A DNA stretch of 64,000 nt, taken from positions 459,924-523,923 of the forward strand of contig QAOA01008138.1 in the NCBI GenBank assembly GCA_003255065.1, given 5' to 3'. Source of the DNA: Cercis canadensis (taxonomy: Eukaryota; Streptophyta; Magnoliopsida; Fabales; Fabaceae). Positions 13,125 through 24,100 of this stretch are shown one piece after another; position 1 is the stretch's first letter; every line of letters begins with the position of its first letter. The position numbers and the translations under genes are program-made. The notes beneath the pieces are model-generated. The model was not told the DNA's origin, searched no databases, and saw only the letters and a program-made list of their open reading frames with translations.

Positions 13125-13587
13125 TCATACTTGCTGCTGCTTTTGGTTTAGCATTCTTGGTGAGATATGGAGTTATCTTGACATCCAAGCTTATACCTCT
13201 TTATCCATTTTATAGTTAATGATCATTGAAAATTTTAATTACTCTTGAGAAGGTTTGTACACCTCTATGTCAATTATTCAAAACAGAAAAACCTAAGCTC
13301 ATGTTGATGAACCATTTTGTCATTGTTCTTTTCCTTATTTTTCTTCAACTGCCTTGTAGAATAAAAATGATAGTGTCTTATTTGTTGATAGGTCAAATAT
13401 GTCAGGTACCTGTCTGAATTGTGAAACAGATGGGTATTTTTTTGCTGTTAAATAAAGGTATTATTGTTCATCAAATGATAAAGACAAATAGGGTAGGGCT
13501 GGGCCAAACCCTCAATAATCATATAATTAAATCCCAAACACTTCTGACTAATAGTAATTTCGTAGACAAACACTATCAAGCTTAAGG
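13125..13587. other. AT-rich stretch after the last RPC5 exon seen
   Basis: The open frame from the exon at 12918 runs to a stop at about 13124. No further coding segment, repeat or RNA gene is evident. A final RPC5 exon or 3' UTR could lie here. Confidence 0.35.
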
Positions 13588-13875
13588 TAATTGTTAAGGT
13601 ATTGCTCATTTAAAAGTGAGTGGTGCTACACCATCCCCTTATTGAGGGGTTTTTGGTGGGACTCATCTGATATTGGTATTATTATGATCTCAAAAAAAAA
13701 AAAAAAATCAGCCCTTAAATCAAAATAGTTAATTTCTTGTAAAATGCATAAAGAATAGTGATTTTCTTTGACACACTTAAACTCAAATTCACAGCATTAA
13801 TTTTAAAATAGTCCCACCAAAACCCCTCAATGAGAGGGATGTAATGCTACCCCCTAGGTAACTTAACAGCCACCC
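13588..13875. mobile_element. Foldback MITE-like element
   Basis: Two arms are inverted copies. The left arm (about 13601-13662) includes TTGAGGGG and GGTGGGAC. The right arm (about 13811-13872) has GTCCCACC and CCCCTCAA. Arms of about 60 bp flank a 150-bp AT-rich centre and no gene is present, as in a miniature inverted-repeat transposable element. I could not settle the target duplication. Confidence 0.6.
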
Positions 13876-15223
13876 AAATTTAAACAACCATAGAAGCCTT
13901 AAAAAAATGTATTAATACTTTTATACTAGCTTCTTCATATTCTTGATTACTTTGGTCTTTGATAATGGAGCTTTGACAGCCTTGAATAGCCAAAAACTCC
14001 AGAATCAGAAGTATTGCAATAGTGTTGGATCGTATCGCATGATTACCAATAAGCTCCACACCAAAAATCATACGATAATGGAGCTAAAATATAATAAAAA
14101 ATATTGTATCAATGAGAAGCTTCAGACTGCAATATATAATTTCTTGTAGGTACACATTATACAAATAAATAAATATACATAACATTCTAAGTATTGTCAT
14201 GAATGTAGAAATATTTCACTGCATATTATTTTAAAATATTATATTACAGAAAGAATATGACTAGATTACATTAATCATATTTTTTTTTTAAACTTTAGAG
14301 CAAATCAACGAATGTCGTCTTGTAACCTGAACAAAAATGAAAATATCATTGATTAGCAACATTAATAAGGAACAATATTGTGATTGCATTGAACAACTAG
14401 TTTCCAACTTCCATCCATTTGAATTAGAACTTATTCTATAATTTTTGTTTGTTAAATTAGTTTCAAAATATCCTTAATTTTCTAAAATTTAGGTTTGAAC
14501 AAGTCTAAAACCAAATATTAATTAGTCAATCAATTTTAAAATTTGAAATTATAAGTAAATCTTTATTTTTTGTTACATACTTCTTTTTATTTATTTATTT
14601 ATACCTTGAATGGCACAAAGGTTTGAATTTCTACCTTTTGTGAACTATCCGAACTCATTATTAGTAGATCACAGTTTATGGCTTCAAATTATAATCAAAT
14701 ATTAAAAACTAATAGAATAAGAAAGGGGATACATAAACATAGAAACTCTTTATTCAAATAGTTGAATTAAATTTCAAATGAAAGTATGGAAGTATAATGT
14801 ATGAAAAAAACTTATATGAAAACCAACATTATATAGCTTGGTTTCTAATTAAACTAGTTTTTACCCAAAAATTGATTAACTAAGAACAAGTTTTTCAAAG
14901 CAGGTAAATGATCAAAGATATCTAGTTTTTCATGACATTTTGGCGTTTTGTTAAGTTGTGAATGTGTTCTTATATAAATATATTTTTATTCTCATATTAA
15001 TGACAATGAAAGTATAATTTATAGGATATGGTCATCACTAATATCATATGTGAACAATGACACTTCAAATAGTCTAGCAAACTGGGATATTCTATGTTAG
15101 AGGTTCCATCTCCATTATATATCCCCTTCCATTCTCAAAGAAAGAAAAAAAAAACACAAACAAACAAAACAAATCAAAAATATAAACATATATAGTTGTG
15201 AAATCATGTTCTACATTAATTAC
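13876..15223. other. AT-rich intergenic DNA
   Basis: Short ORFs only, with no family resemblance. I see no RNA gene or clear repeat. Confidence 0.5.
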
Positions 15224-15466
15224 CTAGCAACATGTGTCAGCATCAGCAGGGACATCACCAAGAAACTTAAACTCTGTCAGCTCCTTGAAGTCCAACCATG
15301 ACTTCTCCCATATTTTGGCTTCATAAACTTTCTTCTCCCCACTATCTATGGCTTCCAGGGTGATGTAGTATAGCATTCCAAAATCCACTTGCTGTTTTGC
15401 ATTTAACACCTTTACAAACTGCAGAAGCGCATTCTGCAAAAGTATTTCAAATGAAATGAAAAAAAA

Positions 15467-15510
<44 letters not shown>

Positions 15511-15785
15511 ATTTCAAATTTGAATTTTCCCAATTCAAATTTAGTAAAGCCAAATGCCAAAAACTTCAACAAATTAGAGGAAGAGAAAAACATAGAAAAT
15601 ATTTGTAAATGATTCTCGAGAACAGGAAATCAGGAAAAAAAAAAAAAAACAGCTACATGGAAAACAAATGTTAAAAATTCACCTCTGTTTTGTTGTGTTC
15701 ATCAACAACAAAACGAGCTAGGTTATTAATCTTAACATTGTTCTCGCTTCCCTCCACTGGGCTAATCCCTCCAACCCGTTGCCAT
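15224..15785 (-). CDS. Phytocystatin (cysteine protease inhibitor), two exons, with a start-proximal frameshift
   Basis: Phytocystatins block papain-type cysteine proteases in development and defence. Exon 1 is 15683-15785: it has VGGISP near the N-terminus and the plant cystatin signature [11 protein letters not shown] (family form LARFAV). Exon 2 is 15224-15433: it has the inhibitory-loop region, a C-terminal KSWLDFKEL carrying the loop-2 Trp, and stop TAG at 15224-15226. The joint is a standard GT...AG intron of 249 bases holding a (TA)n run. Total about 103 residues, normal for a single-domain cystatin with no signal peptide. Two oddities: one extra G in the GGG after ATG GCA AC shifts the frame between the only good ATG (15783-15785) and the body, and the QxVxG motif is QVDFG rather than QVVAG. 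It may be a recent pseudogene or carry a sequencing error. Confidence 0.85.
15479..15506. repeat. (TA)n microsatellite in the phytocystatin intron
   Basis: An uninterrupted TA dinucleotide run next to a short (CATA)n run. Confidence 0.9.
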
Positions 15786-17551
15786 TTTCTTAATCTACCT
15801 CTCTTCTTCGATTTTATACACCACTTGGCTTTAAGTAACAATCTTAGAATGCCTTCACAATTTATATTGTTTGGTGGTCAACTTTTCTGGAGCAAAACTG
15901 TGTGTGGCCTTATTTTTGCAGTTGCTGGTTTTCAACTATTCTTGTGTACATGTATAGTGGTCAAATGTTTTCGTTGTAGCTAAGGATAACTATGGTGGAT
16001 TCTTGTGAGGGAGGTTATCTCAGATACTTGCTCAAAATTATGAATGCAAATTGGCCACTTGCATGTAATTAGGCCTTTGATAAACCTCTTCGAGGAATAT
16101 TAAGTAGAGCAGACGCATGGTTAATTATCTAAAAGCACCAAATGCTTATTTAGCTAGAAAAATTTTGACAGGATTTTGCCATAATTTAAATATGATTGTT
16201 GGATGAAACAAATTAATAAGGATCATATATTTATTCAATAATAGTTATAAGTCCATATCATTCTCATAATGATTATGGTAATTAAATTTTTAGAAATATT
16301 ATATACCTCAAATTCATACCATTTCAATATTGTGAGCCTTAATTGAATTTGAGCCATTTTAAAAAAAACCAAAATGTTTTGAGTAGGTTTAATTAAAATT
16401 ATAAGGTGTAAATTGAATTAGGACTCACAATATATTCATATATGCATGTAAGGTGTACGAAACTATGAATAACATTTGTCTTAAATTTTGGCTGCTTGAC
16501 ATCTTTAGCAGCATATAAGAAATTTAGGAAAAGACTTTTGCACATAAGGTTTAAACCCATATGTTTCAAATTTCTTCGTTCACCTTGTTGTCTTTTTTCA
16601 ATTGTCATAAAAGCAACATAAACCTGGTAATTTAAAAAAAATTCGGTACTTTTATTTACAATTCTGTATTCAAACACTTGTTCTACGCAAAGCTATCAGT
16701 TTTCTCTTTGACCATGACAATATCCTCTTATTATGGCACATCAAGTTGTACACCCTAATCTAGAATATGTTTTAGTGTTGACGGAACAAAGCACATATAT
16801 TCCAAATGCAATATGGAAAAGAGGAGTAAGTTTTCATCGTTAAACTTAATTAATATTATTTTCCATACATTATAGTTTAAAAGAGTAAGTAGTATAAGTA
16901 TTAAGTTAGATTAATATTAGAAATAATTTTTTAGTTATAGTTAATATCATGGGGATTTATATCATAAGTATGTTAGCTATATTTTTCACACAATAAAATT
17001 TGAGGTGAAATATTTATAAAGTCAAGAAAGCATAAAAAAATATTTGTTCCTATAGTTTATATAATTATTATCACTTATTTTAGTAAGAGTAGACTTAAGA
17101 ATAATTTTTTAATTATAGTTAATATCATGATGATATTTAAACCATAAAAGAATTTATTTATGCTCCTTATGTATTATAATGTATATATCTGTGTAAACTG
17201 ATTAACTGTGAAATGTAATTTAACATCTTAAGCGTAATATTTTGGTCAATTGAGATAAAATTTAATGACTTAGTCTTAGAATGTACGAAAATCTTAGAGA
17301 TTTTCTCTCTCTCATCCTATATCTAAGAGTCATGATTTATTTTTATTAACTCTTATTATCATAATGACAATTAATAGGTTGTGAAAATGATTTTGCAATA
17401 TACACCCTAAGACATTTTTTGAGTGTGTGGACGTCACTAGATGTTAGATAGTAAATTTTGGTATCCCTTAGATCCTATGTTGCATGACTCCTCCCATGTA
17501 CATAGTATAATGTTGATGGAATGAGAACACAAAGAAATTCAAGCTACAAAT
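15786..17551. other. AT-rich intergenic DNA upstream of the phytocystatin
   Basis: This should contain the phytocystatin promoter, but no motif can be called with confidence. No coding potential is evident. Confidence 0.4.
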
Positions 17552-17950
17552 TTGTGCGAGTTGGCTATGATCCAAAACATTTGTGCTCCACTGCATTTAG
17601 CGATATACATGCCAAGGCGAAATATTATGAAGCTACCATCAACTTTGTATTGCATCATAGAAGAAAATAATCGTTTAAGGATTAGAATGATGCGAAGGGA
17701 TGCTAAACGTGATGCAACAGAAGCAATGGAGAATGGTGATATAGCACGTGCTGTCATGTGGAGTCGCCTTAACAAAGAACCAGAGTGTTAATTTGATATT
17801 GAGATGTCAGATGAAGATTGATGAAGCTGAATATTTAGTACAAAGACTACAATCCCTTATAGCTCCTCTTTATAGATAATCATTCAAAATGTCTCGAACA
17901 AATTGACATGACTTTGTGGCAGCTATTTTAGAAATTAAAAAAGAGAAGTT
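17552..17950 (+). pseudogene. Unrecognised ORF fragments, paralogous to 19690-20097
   Basis: A 79-residue frame (17552-17791) has a charged stretch around IEENNRLRIRMMRRDAKRDA. After it comes a frame with EAEYLVQRLQSLIAPLYR, broken by stops. The segment at 19690-20097 has EAEQLM.QLQSL...IYR followed by IRKENNR, so the two loci share a degraded source, though the order of blocks differs. I do not recognise the family. A transposon-encoded protein is the likeliest source. Confidence 0.4.
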
Positions 17951-18100
17951 CAGTGTATAATTGTAATGTGTGAAAATGTTACTTACGGTTTAATGTATTT
18001 AATTGTATAAGGTTATTTATGTATCTTGTATCAACCTTGACAACATGTATGTATCGATCACAGATTTCAATAATGTAGTATTTAATATTAATTCTAACAT

Positions 18101-18522
18101 GCTTAGGGTTTAGGGTTTATGTTTTCAAATTTGAGTTTAGGTTTGGGGTTTAGGATTTGGGGTTTAGGCTTTAGGGTTTATGGGTTTAGGATTAGGGTTA
18201 GGGCTTGGTGTTTAGGGTTTATGGATTATGGTTTAGGGTTTGATGGGTTTAGGATTAGAGTTTAGGGTTTAGGATTTAGGGTTAGGGTTTAGGGATTTGG
18301 GGTAACAATTTAGGGTTTAGGTTTGGGTTTGGTTTTAGGATTAGGGTTTAGTATTTAAGGCTTAGCATTTTAGGGTTTTAGGTTTAGGGTTTAGGACTAG
18401 GGGTTAGGGTTTTGGTTTTGGGGGTTTAGGGTAAGGGTTTAGGATTTAGAGTTTAGTTTAGGGCATTGGGGTTTATGGGTTTAGGATTAGGGTTTAGGGT
18501 TTAGAGTTAGGAGTTAGGATTT
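18101..18522 (+). repeat. Degenerate interstitial telomere-type repeat (TTTAGGG)n
   Basis: About 420 bp built almost only from TTTAGGG and close variants (TTTAGGA, TTAGGG, TTTGGGG, TTTATGGG), all in one orientation. TTTAGGG is the Arabidopsis-type plant telomere unit. The decay and the position inside ordinary sequence show it is not a working chromosome end. Confidence 0.88.
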
Positions 18523-18616
18523 GAATACTACATAATTCAAGTCTTTCATCCCGTATATATTTATATCATCTTAGTCACATATAGTTCTTATATTATTTTC
18601 TCATATTAGCATATCA

Positions 18617-19570
18617 ATGTTGCTTACATCACAAGAGTTCCAGATGTATCTAGCATGGTTTGAAGATTGCAACGACTATGCTTGCGGATATATGTCATCC
18701 CAAGGGTTGTTCCATAAGATATCTGATGAGGAACTTCAAGACATACAAGCAAATCCACCAAACATTACAAATCTCCCATGGGAGTTACAATTGCTATGGA
18801 AATCAATGGCCCTTTACGAAAAAAAAAAACCTTACACATAAAACTGGTGGCCTGTTGATGAGTCAGAGATGTTGAGGATATTGCCCCCATACATTGTTCT
18901 TGACATGAATGTACCTAATTGGAGTACATTTGGAGTTCTCGTTGACTATCCAGATCTAGAGCGACAACTGTTTGGAGAAGCTGGCACAAACGAGAAATAC
19001 ATCCAAGCATTAAATGACTGGTGGGTATATATGCATCCTTGGTGCTATGACTTGACAAATAGCAATACATCTTTCCTTATTCCTGCACATGAACCTAAAC
19101 TCCACATTGTGCGACAACATGGAGTCGCACAAGAGATGCATATAAGATTGACTTATATACCTACTGCAATACATTTCAATGACAATCCAGAGTATCATTT
19201 ATCCTTGCAGCCACTACCTATTGATCCACAACGTCATGGATATCATCTGATACATGTCAACACAATCGTTGCAATATGGAATTGTAGAGGTGTAGCACGT
19301 TTTGACTTTCAAGACATTGCACACATGATATGTCGTCGACACGGAGTCAGTGTGTTAATATTGACGGAGACCCGTTACGAGGGTAATGACTGGATGCAAA
19401 ATCGCATTGGATAATGTATTAGTTTCAATAACATGATCGTAACTTGGTGTAATGGCTTCATTGGAAGGAGTTGGATTCTTTGGAGAGATGACATCACACC
19501 ACAACATATTCATACTCATTATCATTTCAATTTAGACTTAGTTTTAAATGTTCGACTAGATCCTCAATGA
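18617..19570 (+). pseudogene. Unrecognised ORF ending in LINE-endonuclease-like sequence
   Basis: The frame from 18617 runs through one TAA (about 18839-18841) and on to 19414. The N-terminal 150 or so residues, with repeated WW and PW motifs such as LNDWWVYMHPW, match no family I know. The last part contains IWNCRGVARFDF and VSVLILTETR, close to the WNCRG and DILVLMETR landmarks of the AP-endonuclease domain that opens plant LINE ORF2. After the stop at 19412, the same sense strand gives WCNGFIGRSWILWRDD, again LINE-endonuclease-like. This looks like the broken start of a LINE or LINE-derived ORF. No reverse transcriptase follows. Confidence 0.5.
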
Positions 19571-19689
19571 CATCTAATTAATTGCTGACATTATATAAAT
19601 AAGTGGTAATTGCAATATATTAAATTTGATTACTTGCAAAATAATTTTATTATTACTCTAATTTTGTAATTAAACAGGGTTAGATATTA

Positions 19690-20097
19690 TGCACAGAAGA
19701 CGTGGCATATCTCGAGGTCGAACAATGTTGTTGTTGCCAAAGTTTAATGATGATTATGAATGCAAAAAACACTCTGATGCTAGAGAATATTATGCAATAT
19801 TACGTGGTGAATGGGCTTATAGAACCAAAGAGGCCGAACAATTAATGTAACAATTACAATCCTTAGGAGGAACCTCTATTTATAGATTATCCTCAACAAT
19901 AGATCAAAGGAATCGACATGATTATAATGTTGTCATTTTATAGATTCGAAAGGAAAACAATAGAATGTTGGTTCATAAATGCCGATACTATTTTTTAAAA
20001 CTTGCTAAGGAAGAAGCTACTACTATGAATCGTGAGTTAACCACTGTAGAAGTTGATTGCATTATGAGTTGTCCAGACTACATGATGGATGATGAAT
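19690..20097 (+). pseudogene. Unrecognised ORF fragment, second copy of the 17.5-kb family
   Basis: The ATG at 19690 opens a basic stretch, then a segment around EYYAILRGEWAYRTKEAEQL. In-frame stops follow, with further homology to 17552-17950 (IRKENNR, YRLSS). It ends in a DDE-rich tail. Function unknown; probably transposon debris. Confidence 0.4.
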
Positions 20098-20691
20098 AGT
20101 ATTAGCAAAAGGTGATGTATGTATATGTGTGATATTGTGTTGTAACAATTAATTTGTAATGTTAATTTATTACTTGTATATACTCATAAAAATCAATTGA
20201 TGTCAATTTATTAATTTTAGACTTAGTTTTAAATATTCGACTGCTTTCAGAATGAGATCAAATAATGTAGAAAGTAGCATTTGAACCAAACATGAGGATG
20301 AAAGATTTTCTCAGTAATGTTTAAGGCCAATCAAATATAAATTGTAACATTCTCAAGAATGTGAACTTAGGAATGATGATTCTCAAGAATAATAAAAAAA
20401 AAATCTTTTTACCAAACGTCTAAGATTTCTGGCAACTTATATCTTATTTTTGAATATATGGAACATGATCTCGGAGGGCTTGCAACAATACATGGCAACA
20501 AGTTTATAGAAGCCTAGGTCTAGGCTAAAATACGATTTACACCATTTTCAATTTTACTTAATGAGCGGTTTAATTCTTAAACTTTAGAAATGTGCAAAAA
20601 AAAAAAATTCCTTAATGTTTCAACAATTTATGAAATACCATTTTTCCTTTATGTTCGTAAAAAAGAAGGATAGAAACAACACGTGGATATC
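20098..20691. other. AT-rich intergenic DNA
   Basis: No gene, RNA or repeat that I can support. Confidence 0.5.
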
Positions 20692-20696
20692 ACATT

Positions 20697-21136
20697 TGAA
20701 AACTTTGTGTAGCAGCAATGACTGAAGAACAAGAGCTTGAAGATCAAGCCAAGGTGCATCAAGTTAGTAGATTAGCATCACAGACAAGGTTCAAGAAAGT
20801 TCAAGAACTCAGAAACTCAGAGAAAGAGAAGAGAGAAAAGAGAGGTGAGAGAACAATGTTTGATCTTGGAAAATGTAATCTATATATTGAATTGTTACTG
20901 TATGGGAATTGTTTACAAATATATATAGCAAAATCAATTTTGACTGATTGCTTAACCTCCTAACACTTTCACATAATAAACTAACAACTCACTATCAATT
21001 TTGAGCTGGCTTAACTAACTCTCTATAACTTATCAACTATTCAGCTAATACTAACACCTAATCCTGACTAGATAAATGCTGACTGGACATGCCAGGCTAG
21101 CTGCCATCATACATGGTCACTGTATTACACTTGACA
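20697..21136 (-). repeat. Copia 3' LTR
   Basis: 440 bp with TG...CA ends, matching 49098-49550 with scattered substitutions. ORFs inside it are not real genes. Confidence 0.92.
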
Positions 21137-24100
21137 TAAGATGTGGAACTCATAAGATGTGGCAGGACTGTGAGTTTGCTGCAATTGGACTTAAACAGTG
21201 AGGTTGAGAAAGGCTTGGTAAGGATGTCTGCTACCTGATCAGCAGCAGGGATATGACACAGAACCAAGGACTTAGCCAGAAGTTTCTCACGAATGAAATG
21301 GTAGTCTATTTCAATGTGCTTGGTGCGGGCATGGAGAACTAGATGTGATGCCAGAAAGGTGACACTGAGATTGTCACAAAGAAGTAAAGGTGGGCAAGGC
21401 AAGGAAACATGAAGCTCTTTGAGAAGAGATTGAAGCCACTGAAGTTCAGAAGTGGCATTGGCTAGAGCTCGATATTTTGCTTCAGTACTAGACTTGGCCA
21501 CCACTTTCTGTTTGCCAGAGCACCAAGACAAAATGCTAGAACCAAGGAAAAGCACATTGATGAGCTGCCGAGGCTCCTCAAATTAATTAAAGTTAAGGTC
21601 GGTTACCTAAGCTATTTGCAGCATAGGGCAGCCCTAAGTCGAACCTAAGGATTGTTCTATTTAGTGAATCATATTAAGAAGTATAATAATAGGGGGTTTT
21701 GTTTGGTTTAAGTGTTTGACAAAAATTAATTGTAAGTGGTAACCTAAAGGAAAACAACCAATCCAAGCCTTAACTAATTCTGATTTTAGTCCATCCTTGA
21801 TTTCTAATGATCCATTCAATTATTAACCATGTTCTTGGCCTTTAAAACATATCAAGAAGCCTCTCAATGTTCTATGGATGTCCACTGGTTAAGCAACCAG
21901 AATTCGGATTCAACTAAGACTAAATGAATTAAGCAAACATTCAAGTCTAGTTTTACCTAAGTCCATGATCCAGCCAAGGTGATTAATCCATCCAAAAGCT
22001 CAGAAACATTAATCAACCATACAATCCTCTTTTATCACATGCAATTAAGCAATCACACATGAAGATCCAAATTCGAATTAAGCAATTCAAACAGAATATT
22101 TCAAAGGATTGAAAGAAGTAGATTAATCATTGAATGAATAACAACAACTCATAATCTCAAAACCAATAATCAGAACAGCCAAAACCTGGATTGATTGATG
22201 AATTAGCCCTCCATGAACAAGAGAAGCTAAGTTCTTACAAAATATCTAAGAGAAAACTTAAGAGCTAAGGAAAGACTAGAAAGCTGTCTAAAATATCTAA
22301 AACTTGATTATGAATTTCGGCTGCCCCCCTCTTGCTGATATAGACCTCCAATTTTACATGCACACCCAAATTGCCCTTAGGGCACACTTGTTCCCATGGG
22401 CCTTAGCTTCAATTGGGCTTTGGTTTGGGCCCATTTGGACTTGTCATGAGGAAGTTAGGCCCATTTAAGTGGCAGAAGGTGTCTGGAACCGTCAGCTAAC
22501 TTGCACAGCAAATAAGACCATCTTCCACATAAAATATGGTGAACCGGTCTTCATATCAATTGAAGCTCTGTCTGTTAGCTTTCCAATGGTACCAGTTTCA
22601 GGTCCATATGACATCTACAACTCAAGTTATGACCCAAATACTGCATGTAGGTCAGGATCCTGCGACAGCATGTCTTCTCTGGCTTCCAGGCTGCATATGA
22701 CCTTCTGAACGTCCGAATTAGCTTTGGAGCCCTGAAAGAAAGTTGTAGACAATTCTCTCAGCTTTCCAACAAGGTATGACTCGGAATTTTTGGACATCCA
22801 GAACTCAAGATATGCCTGAAACACAGAGACAGCATATAATGCCCAGTATTGCTGGAAATTGCAATTAAGCATAAATGGATCCAAAGTCATGAAATGAGGT
22901 CTAAGTCTATGCAAGTCAGCCTAAAAGAGGTTTAAAAGACTAAGTATGAGGAATAACTATTGTATAAAAAGTGTGTTCATCACACATGACCACTTGTGTT
23001 TCTTTTGTCATCATGGCATCCTGCCCAATCTGAATCCGAGTAAGCAGTGAGAGGGAATGAAGTAGAATGGGAAAGAGTGATGCCAAAAGTAAGTGTCCCC
23101 TTGAGATACCTGAGTAATCTCTTGATTGCTTGCAAGTGAAGATCAGTTGGGGAACTCATCAACTGACATAGATGATTAACTGAGTAGGCAATGTCTGGTC
23201 TTGTAATGGTGCAATATTGCAAGGCACCTACCAGACTTCTGTAAGTAGTAAGATCAGGCAAAGAAACACCATTGTACCGAGACAACACCTGAGAGCTAAC
23301 CATGGGTGTGGGTGCTGGTTTGGCTCCACTGAGACCAATTTTATACAGTAAGTCCAATATACTTAGACTGAGACAACTGCAGCTAGTTTGAAGACCATGT
23401 GGTTTGAACCCCCAAAAAATAATGCAATTGACCTAAATCCTTTAAAGCAAAAACAACATTAAGAGAAGTAATAAGAGACTTGAGAACCTACAGATTTGAA
23501 CCAGTAAGGATGATATCATCCACATAAACTAGCAGAAAAATAACATGACCTACAGAGTGAAGAACAAAGAGAGAATTATCTGAATAAGTGTAGTGAAAGC
23601 CCTAAGCCAAGAGAGTGGACTTTAACTTGTTGAACCAAGCTCAAGGAGCTTGTTTTAACCCATAGAGTGCTTTATTTAGTTTACACACATGATGAGGCAA
23701 GTTGGGGTCTTCAAAGCCAACAAGTTGCTTCATGTATACCTCCTCATGTAGGTCACAATTGAGGAAAGCATTATTAACATCAAGTTGTTGAATAGGCCAC
23801 CCATAAGAAAGAGCAATAGTGAGAATAACTCTAATAGTGGCAGGTTTAACCATAGGGCTAAATGTCAAAGAAGTCAATACCATAGCTCTATGTGTAGCCT
23901 TGAGCAACTAACCTAGCCTTGTACCTCTCGATTGTGCCATCTGGTTTGTATTTTAATTTTTAAATCCACCTGCAGCCAACTATGTATTGGCAGGAAAAGG
24001 CACTAGATCCCAGGTGTGAGTACGCTGTAAAGCTTGAAACTCAGTATGCATAGCCTCAACCCAGCAAGGAAATTAACTAGCTTGTCTATAAGTAGAAGGT

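Noticed and set aside
18101..18522. True chromosome end or telomere
   Set aside because: Repeats are degenerate and flanked on both sides by ordinary sequence.
20718..20963. ORF rich in Glu and Lys, also at 49155-49361
   Set aside because: Both are the same part of the copia LTR; no gene is expected there.
22469..22708. ORF of 79 codons, repeated at 28065-28451 and 28834-29100
   Set aside because: It lies wholly inside the non-coding 1.43-kb LTR family. Repetition reflects LTR copies, and it resembles no protein.
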